NCBI GenBank assembly: GCA_905221605.1
Contig: CAJNDS010002742.1
Span: forward strand, 105,001 to 137,500
Origin: Symbiodinium natans
Taxonomy: Eukaryota > Sar > Dinophyceae > Suessiales > Symbiodiniaceae
Reading direction: 5' to 3'
Length of the DNA stretch: 32,500 nt
This document shows positions 19,454 through 29,449 of this stretch, piece by piece. The notes under the pieces are model-generated. The model made no database searches, was not told the DNA's origin, and saw nothing but the letters and a program-made list of their open reading frames with translations. Every line of letters begins with the position of its first letter. Position 1 is the stretch's first letter. A program made the translations under genes and the position numbers.

Positions 19454-19753
19454 TCAGAACTCGGGAACCGCCATCAACTGGTTCGCCCTCAATATGGCGT
19501 TTATGACCATCCTTCTGGCCGTCGGCAGGTCCCGCGAGCTGAAGGGAAAGGCGGGGAAACGCATGCAGGCGTACGCGACGGGGACCGCATTTCCGCGAGG
19601 AGGTTTGAAGGTCAGGGCGCTGGGGCTTGGAAGCTTGGAGATACGTGGGCTCGCAGCAGGCCGCTTGTACTCCTTCAAGGACAGAGGTCGCGGAGCGGGA
19701 GACGCACTGGCAGCCCATTGTCGCTGACTTGAGTTTCATTGAATTGCGTACAC
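19454..19753 (-). other. Possible last intron plus two-codon terminal exon of the actin-like gene
   Basis: Splicing from GTGTAC (19753, just after the Cys codon of HEKC) to CCCGAG (ending 19460) would add TTC TGA (19459-19454) and give HEKCF, the conserved actin ending, in a 374-residue protein. The intron would be 294 bases, phase 0. Without splicing the frame stops five codons later. The frame after that stop happens to stay open to 19454, which could also mean a lost C-terminal extension. Confidence 0.5.
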
Positions 19754-20872
19754 GCACTTCTCATGAATGCTTCCTGCCCCACTTGCGTCGTACTCCTCCC
19801 TTGTGAGCCAGAGCTGCTGGAAGGCAGAGACGGAGGAGATAATGGCAGCTCCCAGCCACTCACCATGTTTCCTGTGGGCCGGCGCCATGACGCTGATTTC
19901 CTCCGAGGGTGCCAGGGAGGTGAGCTCCTTTGCAAGGCGCTCGGCCGTGCCGGGAAAGAGCGTCGAGGCACCCGCCAGGACGATGTTGGAGAAGAGCTCA
20001 GGCCGAATCTCCACGCCGCACCCCTGGATCGACTCGGAGGTCAGCTCATGGAGCCCGGGCGCCCCGATGTTTCCAAGGCTCGGCTGGAAGAGCAGCTCTG
20101 GGCATCGGAAAGACGCATCCCCGATGGAAGCCAGTCCTCCGCCTGGGAGCTCGTAGTGGTTCTGCCGGCCGTGGTCGGAACATGCAGGATGCTCAGATGC
20201 GCCGCGCATGGCAGAGTCGAAGTCCAAAGCCACCCAGCACAACTTCTCCTTCATGTCCTGCAAGATCTCATGCTCCCGCGAGGTGATGGTCCAGCCCTTC
20301 TCAAACAGGAGCTGCTCAAAGTACTCGGACAGGCGACCCCCCGCTACAGGCGAGGACAGGGTCGCATGGGGCAGGAGGAATCCCTCGCAGATCGGCGCTG
20401 CGCAGGTGACCCCGTGTCCCGATTGCACCACCACCCCTGTCGTCCTCCGCGAGGCATACATGGATAAGACCGGCTGAGGGGCTACATGCAGCGCCGGAAC
20501 ACTGAAGGCCTCAAACATGATGCGGGTCATCTCCTCTCGGTTGGCTTTGGGATTCATCGGCGGCTCCGTCAGCAGTACGGGGTTGTCCTCTGGGGACACG
20601 GCCAGCTCGTTGTAGAAGATGTGTGACCAAATCGCTTCCATGTCCTCCCAGCTGATCACAACGCCGCAATCAACTGGGTATCTTAGGCGCAGTATGCCCC
20701 GCTTTGACAAAGCATCCTCACCCACGTAACTCTGCCGGTAGTGGAAGCCAACCATGACCATAGGATGGCGCACACGCCCCACCACAGACGGAAAAACAGC
20801 GCGCGGGGCATCCTCGCCAGAAAAGCCCACCTTGCACAGGCAACTGCCAGTATCTACCACAACTGCCACCAT
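19736..20872 (-). CDS. Divergent actin-like protein
   Basis: 378 residues unspliced, against 375-377 for actins, and collinear with actin throughout: DAPRAVFPSVVGRVRHP (21-37), SYVGEDALSKRGIL (48-61), YNELAVSPEDNPVLLTEPPM (87-106), NPKANREEMTRIMFEAF (107-123), YDASG (361-365). ATG at 20872 has A at -3 and G at +4, and an in-frame TAA lies eight codons upstream. Odd points: phosphate loop DTGSC (7-11) in place of DNGSG; VQSGHGVTC (149-157) in place of MDSGDGVTH, so Asp154, Asp157 and His161 of actin are Gln, His and Cys; His73 is Cys69; the DNase loop differs (GFHYRQS). Gln137 (Gln133 here) and Lys336 (Lys335 here) are kept. The C-terminus KCVYAIQ departs from the usual KCF at a GTGTAC that may be a splice donor. 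Probably a filament-related isoform with altered ATP handling. Confidence 0.95.
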   Translation of the reverse strand: MVAVVVDTGSCLCKVGFSGEDAPRAVFPSVVGRVRHPMVMVGFHYRQSYVGEDALSKRGILRLRYPVDCGVVISWEDMEAIWSHIFYNELAVSPEDNPVLLTEPPMNPKANREEMTRIMFEAFSVPALHVAPQPVLSMYASRRTTGVVVQSGHGVTCAAPICEGFLLPHATLSSPVAGGRLSEYFEQLLFEKGWTITSREHEILQDMKEKLCWVALDFDSAMRGASEHPACSDHGRQNHYELPGGGLASIGDASFRCPELLFQPSLGNIGAPGLHELTSESIQGCGVEIRPELFSNIVLAGASTLFPGTAERLAKELTSLAPSEEISVMAPAHRKHGEWLGAAIISSVSAFQQLWLTREEYDASGAGSIHEKCVYAIQ

Positions 20873-20896
20873 GCTGCAGCTGCCCAGCTGAATTTA

Positions 20897-23521
20897 CAGG
20901 CGATGCGCACATTCTGGCGGCTGCATGACATGCACAGCTTGAGCAGTTTCAGTTTCAGGGGCATGCGCCACTCTACATCGAGGCCTGGCAAGAAGCCCCA
21001 ACCCCATCGGCCTTGGGCATGCGAAAAAAGGCCAAGCCAAACAACTAGGAAGCAAAGAACCTCCAAGCTCGCAGGGCGCAACTAAGATGGCCTCCATGTC
21101 CACCCCTGCAGAGATCGCGGAGCCTCAGGGGCACAAAAAAAAATCTCAGCGGCTTCGTTAAGTGCAGAGCCTTGGGTTCAGGATGGTTCAGGGCTTAGGG
21201 ATTCAATTTGGGGGTTTACGAAAATAGGGGACCCCCAATATAGACCCCCAAATAGTAGGATCCCCTTATCATAAGGGCCCCAGTAAGGTACCCCGAATAT
21301 CGTAAACCCCCATTTCGTTTCTCGCGGCATGTCGGAGTTCTGAGGGCCACGGAGGGTCTACTGTGGATCTCGCCTGCTCTGCATCAGGAGCGTGCAACAG
21401 CTTGATGCTGGAAAGCCTCTGTCCTTCACCCTCTTCAGGATATGTTGCGACTTTTCGCTCGACATGGCGACGAATGGTGTCTGACCATAGGTCAGCGATG
21501 CAGACTTGTGCTGTCAATGGCGGGGGCATGTTCGAGGTACGCATGGCTTGCCACAGCGGCGTGCGAAGACTGGAAATATCTGGAAAGTTTCAGAGCACGC
21601 GACGCGGCAAGCTGCGAGAACCCAGGCGGTGTGTCTGGATCGCAACTACACCCAGGACCAGTCGATGAAACAGCCAAGTAAGCAGCCCTAACCCTACATC
21701 TCCATGGAAATTAGGGTTTACAGCTTATTGGGTTTGTTTGCCTTTGGTAAGTTTCAAGGGAAAGACCAAGCACATTGCAAAAACGAAATGTCAAAATAGG
21801 CTTTACAACGCAAATAGAAACGCAAGAGGTCGAAGCGACCAGCAGGAATGACATCCACTTCGTAAGTTTGACCGAATCAGGTAGCTTTCTGATTCATCAA
21901 ACACCAACCTTTTCGCACCAGGCTATTACATACTTCAAGCGTGTCCAGGCCCTGCTTAACATTCATCAGCTTCGCTGAATATCCTCGCAACCAGTTGCTT
22001 ACAAGGACCCCGAAGCCCTGAAGGCTCATATGACACATTGAGGAAGCCGGCGGCAATCACCCACACACCCCACAGAGACCTTTGCCGTTGAGGCTTGGGG
22101 CTTGGGGTTACCGGGCCAATGTCTCTTGAACAAACGTGAGACGAAACCCTGAACCATTCTGCCCCCTAGGTTGGTGTGTCCCGGAACAAACGCTGCGACA
22201 TCTCTGGCCGTGGACGGTGGCTACTCCTAGTCTGCCTACTCGGCAGAACGTGCGCAGGCAATGGAAGATGACAGGCATGCACCACAAAAGCAACTGCTGT
22301 CAACTCAGCAAAGAAGCCCCGATCCGCCGAGAATGAAGCGCATCCCGCTTCCGCGGCTCCAGTTCAGTTTCTAAGCTTGGGTTTAGGACCTAGGGCTTAA
22401 GCAGAATCCGACAAGGAGGGAACAGATACCATCTGAGACCTAATCTGCCACGTCTGCGTCCGTGACGAAGATTGAGACTTGGATTTGACACTCATTTGCC
22501 CGCTAGAAGGAGCGAGAAAGAGAGAGACATAAGGGTACAGTACGAGTCGCATAGCTAGGAACAGGAAGAGGAAGTTGGTGCAAACAATGTGCAGACATCT
22601 GACAGACAGAGCCCGGAGACGAGCACTTGCTACGATTCTGCTGGAGAGCTTGGCGATTCTGATGATGTCTCGGAAGCTGGACTGTGTTAGCACCAACCAA
22701 ATTTCCTTCCCTGACTTGCTGCAACGTGCAAAGCAGAGACCTCCTTGCAACTTGCGGCTCGGCTTCATGGCTTAAACGTTGAAAAAATGCCTTCGGGCTG
22801 AAGGAACCCTGAACACCGAGCCCTTAGACTTTACCTTGCCTGTTGCTACGCATGCCCGACTTGGAAAACACTTCCCGCAGCCTCAGCTGCGCTCTGCCAG
22901 GGCTTGGCGCTTGAGGCTGCGGGGATTTCGGGTGCGGATCCTGGGGTCCCCTCAGCCTTGGGGGGCCTAAATAACTCCACGGGCTAAGAGCTGAGGTCGT
23001 CAGTTTTGGGGATGCCTCCTCGCCTTAGGGCCTCAAGCGCTGGCCCTTCGCCCTGCGAGAGACGCACGGTCCCAGTTCGCAGTCTCTCAAGGCGCTATGA
23101 ACATAGTCGTGCCCTGATGCGGGCAGAACTTCGTGGGGGATCGCACCATCGCCCCAACTTTTCGAGCAGTAAGGACAGTTTCGGCTTCAGGTTCCTGGCC
23201 AAAGGCAGGGAATTTAAGGCTGCTAAGGGTTGTATAGAAAAGCGCCACAAAGGCCATACGGGGGGGCAATCTGCCCAGCTGAAACTGTCCTAGAGAACAA
23301 TGGAATCACAAGCTCCACAGCCCCCTCAGCGATGGCAGGAGCCACAGTCTCCGGACAGAGTCCTCAGTGTGTGCAGGGAGGGTGACTGAGCCCCCGGGCA
23401 TCGGTCATAGGGCTTAAAGGAGCTTGCTCTCGTGGCCCAGCAGTTTTTGAGGTTTGCTGTTCCAAGCGCACACAAACCCCCCCCCCCCCCCCGAACTTCC
23501 GGAAAAGAAAAGCCCTGAACC
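20897..23521. other. Intergenic stretch, no firm gene
   Basis: About 2.6 kb between the actin-like gene and the terminal exon of the LRR-type gene. Contains the family A MITE at 21209-21312 and a run of 16 C at 23477-23492. Both strands have open frames I cannot rank: 21544-21269 minus and 21442-21681 plus overlap each other, as do 22768-22397 minus and 22575-22775 plus. A plus-strand frame with ATG at 23012 (93 codons, containing RRYEHSRALMRAELRGGSHH) is open to 23293. Telomere-like units are sparse here. Confidence 0.45.
21209..21312. mobile_element. MITE family A, copy 2
   Basis: Starts TGGGGGTTTACGA and ends with its complement TCGTAAACCCCCA. The inside matches copy 1 at 8016-8126 in order: AATATAGACCC, CAAATAGT, GGATCCC, AAGGTACCC. 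This copy has the better preserved ends (13 bases perfect). No target-site duplication seen. It lies upstream of the actin-like gene. Confidence 0.85.
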
Positions 23522-25702
23522 CTAAGATTGTTGGGGCAGGAGCGGCAGATCCAAGGCATCCTCGTCCACCACCGCCTCCGGCGGAACCTGGGCAAACGAA
23601 TCGGGTTATATTTAGATAGGGTTATACAGAGGGTTGTACATAGGGTTATGTAGGGGTTATATATATGTATATGGTCTAGAGCCCCGTAGAAATTATCAAA
23701 ATTTGACAAATCAACTCCCGAAACGTCATTCTGAGGGTGCCCCAAAAGTCATCTAAGGGTCTCTTGCTGTTTCAGGCTCTGGGGCTTATGACGCATTGCA
23801 CTTCACATAATTAATTCTTGGTATTTTCCTAGTCTTAACAGATAATTTTCCCACCATCCCGCATCAAAGCTGAAGCCTGTCCGTCAGTCCACCAGGAAAA
23901 GCTAGCAAACGCTAGCAGATAGACACTTCTAGCTACCTGGTGGATTGCGTGGATCGGGTGGTTTTGCTGGATCTGGTCACGTCAGTCCTGCAAGGCGCCA
24001 ACTGTCCCGGAGCCAAGTCAGGTCGTAGGTGTTGAAGTCAGTGCGCAAGTTGAAATCAATGAGGTTCTGAGGCAAGTTCCTGGCCAGGTTCTCCCATGCC
24101 TGAACTTGGAAGCGCTTGCCGGACGGAAGGAACAGCTCCAGGTGCAGCGACCTGAGGGAGCGACATTGGTGCATTCTCGCGGCCAATTGGCACACCGTGT
24201 CTTGGAAGAACTGGACACTTCTGACATATCCCAGCTTGACTGTCAGGCGCAGGGTCTCCAGCCTTGGTGGCAGGTGCCGCACCATGCCCAGCAAGGCATC
24301 TGTGGGACTGAAGCCGTCTGTCGCATCTCCGACTTCCTGGCCCAGATGGCTCACGAAGAAGTTCAGCGACAGCTCCATCAGTGTCGAGTTTGCCAGGAAA
24401 GCAAAAAGTTTAATGATCTCAGGTCGAACATCGGGCGTAAGCAAGAGTGGGAGGTCCAGGTGCAAGGACCGGATGAATGTCTCGTGACCTTGCCGGCGAA
24501 CTTGCTGGAGCTCACTGAGCCAGCGTTGGAGCCAGCTTTCCAAGATGAACCAGTAATGACAATGTGCACATGTGCTCTCACTGCGCAGGTGCAGAGACAC
24601 TATGTGTGAAGGCATGCGGCACAGCCGATTGACCTGCTGCATCAGGGCGTCGCGGACACGCGCCCAGCTGTGCATGCGAGTGTCGGGAATCTCCAGGTAC
24701 AGCTGGTTCACATACTGCGGGATTGCTGCCTGCCAAGCCTGGTCATCGCAGACGGCGACCCGTTGTGACCGGCCCTGACCAGCTCCTTGGGCTCCGAGGT
24801 TTTCCTGGAGAACATCTTGAGCTCGTCGCACGGGAAGCAGTGATACACGCAGGACAGAACCGTCACATGGGTAGCAGCGATGCACTCAGGACCGCCCCCA
24901 AACTTGTTCTGCATCCCCCGAACCGGCAAGTTCACAAGGGCCAGCGCCTTGAACAGGGCATCGGGGAGATTACTACCCTCACGCTGCTTCCATTCGAAAA
25001 GTCGATCGTACTGCGCGGCTCCCCCTCGCTCTGCTGCATCCTTCACCGGTTCATCAAGAAGCAGGTTTGAAAGCTCCAGAAGCCAGGCGCCAGAGGTGCT
25101 GTCCAGCGCGAATAGAGCCAGGATCTCCCCAGGGTATTCTCCTCAAGCGTGTTGGTTCGGCGAAGGAGCTCCTGCGCGTCCTGCAGGTTCGCTTGCCGCC
25201 GCTCATCAGTGTCGGCATCCTGCACTGCAGACAAATAGCGCGACAAGTCTGCAGCTCCGGCAGCCATGGCTGTGTGGCCCGCTGCCTCTCCAGTGAAGAC
25301 CCTGATACTTGAGCACTTCCACATACTGTATTATACACGCTGATACTTGAGCACTTCCACATACTGTATTATACACGCTGACCTACATGGATCCTCAAAC
25401 CTCGCACGAAGCAGGGGGGGGGGGGGGGGGTTACCCGAATTGTATAGGGCTTGATCATCATACGCGTGGACTGAATAATGAGCCTCTTGTCGAACTAGGA
25501 CTGATACACTCATGCACAGGGCCGATTCGTTTACGACTCGCTGGCCCTTTCAGCTTTAGAGGTGCGGGTGGCGGTGGAGGGAGTGCCATACACAATGCCG
25601 GCCGAATCGCACAGTTCACCTGTTGTTCCCGGGAGCAATCTTTCTCCTGCAGCGCGTGATGTTCTCGTGGACTTGCTTTGCGGCTGCCATGCGCTCTCTC
25701 AT
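23522..25702 (-). CDS. LRR-type protein with two frame breaks in its main exon
   Basis: Exon 1 25702-25620 (MRERMAAAKQVHENITRCRR) joins in phase 2 through a GT donor to an exon starting 25301 (VFTGEAAGHTAMAAGAADLS). In this 1.3-kb exon the frame changes twice by the equivalent of one lost base: near the GGGG run at 25127-25130 (ENT, LG, then EILALFALDSTSGAWLLELS) and near 24770-24776. The third part is open to 23977 and has seven LxxLxLxx-like strands, e.g. IRSLHLDLPLLL, LMELSLNFFV, LETLRLTVKL, LRSLHLELFL, so it should fold as a leucine-rich-repeat arc. A GC donor at 23991 would join SWRL to a terminal exon 23587-23522 (VPPEAVVDEDALDLPLLPQQ, Ser, TAG). Either an assembly indel in each of two G/C runs, or a young pseudogene. 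The partner or role is unknown. Confidence 0.62.
25303..25381. repeat. Perfect 38-base tandem duplication over a splice acceptor
   Basis: The unit TGATACTTGAGCACTTCC.. is present at 25303-25340 and 25341-25378, identical, with three bases of a third copy. In the minus-strand LRR-type gene its edge is the acceptor TATCAG before exon 2, so the duplication creates a second identical acceptor 38 bases upstream. It also repeats GTGCTCAAG. Confidence 0.97.
25414..25430. repeat. Run of 17 G
   Basis: Homopolymer in intron 1 of the LRR-type gene, read as poly-C in the transcript. It could act as a pyrimidine tract, and its length is prone to assembly error. Confidence 0.95.
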
Positions 25703-25806
25703 AGACTTAGGGCTTGCTTGCGCCGATGAGTCCTCGTGAGATGAGCCTGCAGAGTCCTACAAGCAATTTCGGCCACGTAGAGAGCAAACCAGTAACCCTG
25801 AACCCT

Positions 25807-26443
25807 TCAGCCCGTATCGCCTCTCCAGAAGCTCGGGACACCTGCTGAACCCTACACATTGAAGCCCCAGGCCCCTAGGTTTAGTCCAGGGCGTGGGGCC
25901 CTCAACCCGAGACCCCCTAAACCCTGTAACCTTACACCCCCGCTCCTCCCACTGCTGTGGGGTCAGTGTCCGCAAGGCCGGCAGGGAGTGGATGGCGCCA
26001 GAGCTGAGCGCCTCCTTGCTCAGGGTGTCGGGTTTGCGGGCAGGTTCCGAGCTTGGAGGGTTTGGGGCTCAGGGTTTATTTAGGGTCCGGGTTTCTTGGA
26101 TTTGGCGTTTGGGGGTTTCGGGCCAGGTTCCAAGCATCTAAACTAGAGAAATCAGGAGCAGTAGCAGCATCAGCAGCACGAGCAAGCAAGCAAACAAGCA
26201 GGCAGCTGCTGGAGCAGCGCTCGGTGTCGTTGTTGTCGTATTCGTCATCGTCATCGTCGTCGTCGTCGCAGCAGTAGTAGCAGTAGTAGCAGTAGTAGCA
26301 GTAGTAGCAGTAGTAGCAGTAGCAGCAGTAGCAGCACTAGCGTAGCAGTAGCAGTAGCAGTAGTCGTAGTCGCAGTCGCAGTCGTAGTCGCAGTCGTAGT
26401 CGTAGTCGTAGTAGTCGTAGTAGTAGTCGTAGTAGTAGTAGTC

Positions 26444-26492
<49 letters not shown>

Positions 26493-27968
26493 GAGGAATA
26501 GTAGTAGTCGTCGTGGTCGTAGTAGTCGGAGGAGCAGTAGTGGTAGTGGTAGTAGTCGGTGTAGTGGTGTAGGAGTCGGAGTAGTAGTCGGCGTAGTAGC
26601 CGGCAGACGGTAGTCGGCAGTCGGCAATCGCTAGTCGCTCCCAAGTCTGAACACAAAAGGCTAAACCCGGTACTTAGACCATCAATTTTCTACTTTCTGC
26701 TTGCAAGTATACGGACATGCACTCGTCCACCCCCCTGCCTCCGAAACTAAAACCCTAAACGTTCGAACCATCGAACGCCCAAGGTTCCAAGACAATAAAC
26801 TGTGAACCAGAAACCCTTAACCTCAAGGACCCCGCGCCTCCAGGGCTTTGTGGACCAAGCGCTGCCGCTGAACGGGGCTCAGCGACTCGAACGCGCCAGA
26901 CACCACGAGGACCTGCCAGGCGGATGCACTACAATTAGTGTTCAGCTCCACTAGGGCTCAGCTCGTCTAGAGTTACTATATTCGGGTTTCGGGTTTGAGT
27001 TTACTACCACTACTACTACCACTACACTGCCACTACCACTACCACTACCATGACCGCGACCGCGCCGCGACCACGAACAACCCCACGACCACTGTCCAAT
27101 TGAAAGCCTCACTCCATAACAACAAGCCTGCTGCATAAAACCTGTCACGTGCAGAAAGACACAACCTTCACAACGAATGCTATGGTAAACCACAAACCCC
27201 CAAAACCCTCAAACCCAAACCCCAAAAACCTAAAAGGCCCTACCGGAATTTTCCTAGAGCTCGCTCGGTCCTTCAGCTCACGTCCATTCGGGTCCTGCGC
27301 CCGCTTGCTGCCGTCCGCGAAGCCCTCCACAGTGTGGCCATCACTCACGTCCTGCTTCGGGTTTAGGGCTTCGGGCCGTGGTTGAGGTTTTCAGCTACGT
27401 TTTAGGGATGTCTGCTACTGACTTAGGAATGCTCATGGTTTAGCATCATGCGGCTAGGCTCATCGAAGCTAGGCTTGGCGCTTTGGAGTCCAGACTGCGG
27501 AGGAGGGAGGAAGGGGAAGGGGGGATAGCGGGGGCAAGAACATTCTTTATGCTTACATCTGTTTGTACTGATTTCAATTAACCCTAATCCCGAAGCCCTA
27601 AACCGTACCAGTATCTCATCTTGGACAACAAAAATGTTGGATCGGGCGCTCTTCTCAACTTAGCGCAGGGCAGCCTTTTGGCGCAGAACTTCTGAGAAGG
27701 AAGGACCACTCTAAACCCGAAAACCCGAAACCCCCCCCCCCCCAAAAAAAAAAAAAAAAAACCTAAAAACCCTAAGAACCCCAACCCTAAAGCCCCCCCC
27801 CACTTGAAACTCGCAGTTGAGCTTCCACCAGTGCCTAAACATAAACCCTAAACCCTAAACCCTTGGGTCCTCTACCTCAATGTTGCGGATGTCGGGAATG
27901 CTTCTGAGCAGTTTCTCCCTGGCCCAGGCTGCGTAGTCGCCTTTGCACGTGTCAGAGCTCAGAAGAGC
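25807..27968 (-). CDS. BolA-family protein, at least five exons
   Basis: BolA proteins pair with CGFS monothiol glutaredoxins in iron-sulfur cluster handling. Exons, all phase 0 up to the last: about 27968-27876 (DYAAWAREKLLRSIPDIRN), 27351-27265 (DVSDGHTVEGFADGSKRAQD, then PNGRELKDR), 26912-26838 (VLVVSGAFESLSPVQRQRLV, then HKALE), 26014-25936 (EALSSGAIHSLPALRTLTPQ, then QWEERG), and a probable terminal exon 25841-25807. Joined, they follow the BolA fold: helix, V-D-SDGH strand, VVS-F strand, Q/RHRLV helix, then G-IHSL, TLTP-QW. The His in AIHSL is the conserved cluster-ligand candidate. The segment ADGSKRAQDPNGRELKDR is longer than the usual loop there. Donors: GT after 27876 and 25936, GC after 27265 and 26838. 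The start codon is not settled; an ATG at 28817 (MAAVVPRDDAAACDGVAPRG) could open a leader exon. Confidence 0.85.
26040..26837. repeat. BolA intron with opposed telomere-like ends
   Basis: Near the donor (plus strand 26745-26825) there are AAAACCCTAAAC and AAACCCTTAACC; near the acceptor (26045-26130) there are GGGTTTGGGG, GGGTTTATTTAGGG and GGGTTTCGGG. The same arrangement holds in the two upstream BolA introns (27190-27240 against 26980-27000; 27840-27875 against 27358-27410). Confidence 0.75.
26228..26622. repeat. TAG/GTC/AGC trinucleotide tract in a BolA intron
   Basis: Mixed TCG, CAG, TAG and GTC triplets, purest as (TAG)n at about 26440-26490. It is inside the intron between exons 26912-26838 and 26014-25936. 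Poly-Tyr/Asp/Leu frames through it are artefacts. Its composition resembles the tract at 17757-18190. Confidence 0.97.
27003..27065. repeat. ACTACC/CACTAC microsatellite
   Basis: Imperfect CTACTACCACTACC run in an intron of the BolA-family gene, followed by a GACCGCGACCGCG stretch. Confidence 0.85.
27731..27761. repeat. Poly-C then poly-A run
   Basis: About 14 C directly followed by about 17 A, inside the first BolA intron modelled here. Confidence 0.9.
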
Positions 27969-28258
27969 TGGAAGGCGTTTAGGGATTAGGGCCTTTAGGG
28001 CCTTTAGGGTTTAGGGTTTTGGGTTGTTGGTTTAGGGTTTGGCGGCTTCAAGGTCGAGACCAGGTCAGGGCGAGAGGCGTTTCTGAGCCCGAAGCCTATC
28101 GTCATCCCCAAACCCTCTAGAACCTGAACCCGAGCATCGGGGCGCGACACCTGAAACCGCCTGGCACCCTGACTCATCAGCAGGGCCCCAAAAAACAAAG
28201 GGCAACCATCGAGGCATGAAGGAGTCAGGATCCCCCTAAACCTTCACCCGAAACTTGG

Positions 28259-28358
28259 GATGTTCCCCCCTTATACCAACAGCTCCTTAATGGGGATTAT
28301 AATAGGGGGGGGGGTACCATACTGCCTTTTAAGGACTGTCCGTATAAGGGGGAACATC
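28259..28358. mobile_element. MITE family B, copy 2
   Basis: Left end GATGTTCCCCCCTTATAC, right end the complement GTATAAGGGGGAACATC; then CAACAGCTCCTTAA against TTAAGGACTGTCC. The loop carries a run of 11 G. About 100 bases, no open frame. It is related to 14023-14113 and to the solo arm at 8135-8168. It lies upstream of, or in a leader intron of, the BolA-family gene. Confidence 0.85.
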
Positions 28359-28739
28359 ACAACCCGAAACCCTAAACCTTGGGCGTGCCAGGCCACTCGC
28401 AGCAGCACGCACAGACCTGTCGGCCGAGGGAGCTCGGGGGAGCCAGAATTGGGGGGCTTGGATTTCGCGCTTCGGGCTTAAGGTTTAAGGGCCCTCAACC
28501 CTAACGCCTCTATATTTGGGATTTCAGGCTTAGGGTTTCCGGAGGATTTAGGGTCTAGGGTTTGGGAGAAACCCCTTCAGACGCCTGGGCCTTGCTTTTG
28601 GAATTGGGGAATGGGATTCGGGCGCCCTCTTCTTGCTGCTGCTACTTCTTAAGTCTACCGATACTTCCTGCCCCTGAACCCTAAATCCTAAACCCTAAAC
28701 CCTAAACCCGCAGCCGTAAGCCCGAAACCCTAACACCAA

Positions 28740-28817
28740 ATGCCCTGGGCTCCCGGCTCCACGGGGTGCGACCCCATCGCAGGCTGCCGCGTCATCGCGA
28801 GGGACCACAGCGGCCAT
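28740..28817 (-). CDS. Possible first exon (BolA gene leader)
   Basis: ATG at 28817 opens MAAVVPRDDAAACDGVAPRG and then AGSPGH before sequence with telomere-like units. It is upstream of the BolA exons on the same strand, with plausible further pieces at about 28175-28150 (MSQGARRFQ, then a GT). Nothing proves that they are joined. Confidence 0.3.
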
Positions 28818-29449
28818 GCAAGCAGGGTGATGGCCGGCCTTTTACCGGGTTTTGGGGGTTGTATGTAAGGTTACCTGGTAGTAGAACTATCAGTATGGGT
28901 TTTGGGAAGTTAAGCCTTAGACTTTAAGGTTTCCTGTAGTGCGATTATCACTCTGATTTGGTATCACTGCTATTTAGCACTATTGGTATGATTTGCTAAT
29001 GCACTCCCCTTTATTACTGTGATTACGTGATGTTCACGGCCTTTTACTCGAATACTACGACTATCCTGACGATTGACGATTCCGACGTTTACTACTATTG
29101 CTCTTAGGACTCGCGATTCAGAGCCTTAGGGATTAAGGTTGGGGGTGTTGGTTTCATGGCTTGGGCCTGCAGGGGTTAGGGCTCATGGTTTAGGGCTGAA
29201 GGCCTTGAGGCCTCAAGGGAGTGAGCCGCAAGGAGGTCTGGAGCACCTCTTGCCCACCCGCTTGCGCGCGTGCGATACACGCACATGTGTCTAGTATGTA
29301 TATATGTATGCACATTTATTTACATATATACATATATATATATAGTTGTTCATTTGCTTCTCTGTTTATCTATGTTTGTTTTTGTATTTCATGATGCATA
29401 CACATACTGCACTAGAAACTCAGACACGGTCCATCATTTAGATCAACCC

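Noticed and set aside
19739-20467. 242-codon plus-strand frame opposite the actin-like gene
   Set aside because: Shadow of the actin-like reading frame; no independent coding signal.
20938-20944. GCTCAAG upstream of the actin-like ATG, and GTGCTCAAG in the 38-base duplication, as relict spliced-leader ends
   Set aside because: Only seven bases match; the preceding TTTTG of the leader is absent in both places.
25721-25746. Hammerhead-ribozyme-like CGATGAGTCCTCGTGAG
   Set aside because: The CTGATGA core is altered and the required GAAA side is absent.
26138-26656. 172-codon minus-strand frame rich in Tyr, Asp and Thr
   Set aside because: Translation of the triplet tract inside a BolA intron.
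29038-29049. U5 snRNA loop-like GCCTTTTACT
   Set aside because: Ten bases only; no flanking stem, Sm site or 3' hairpin seen.
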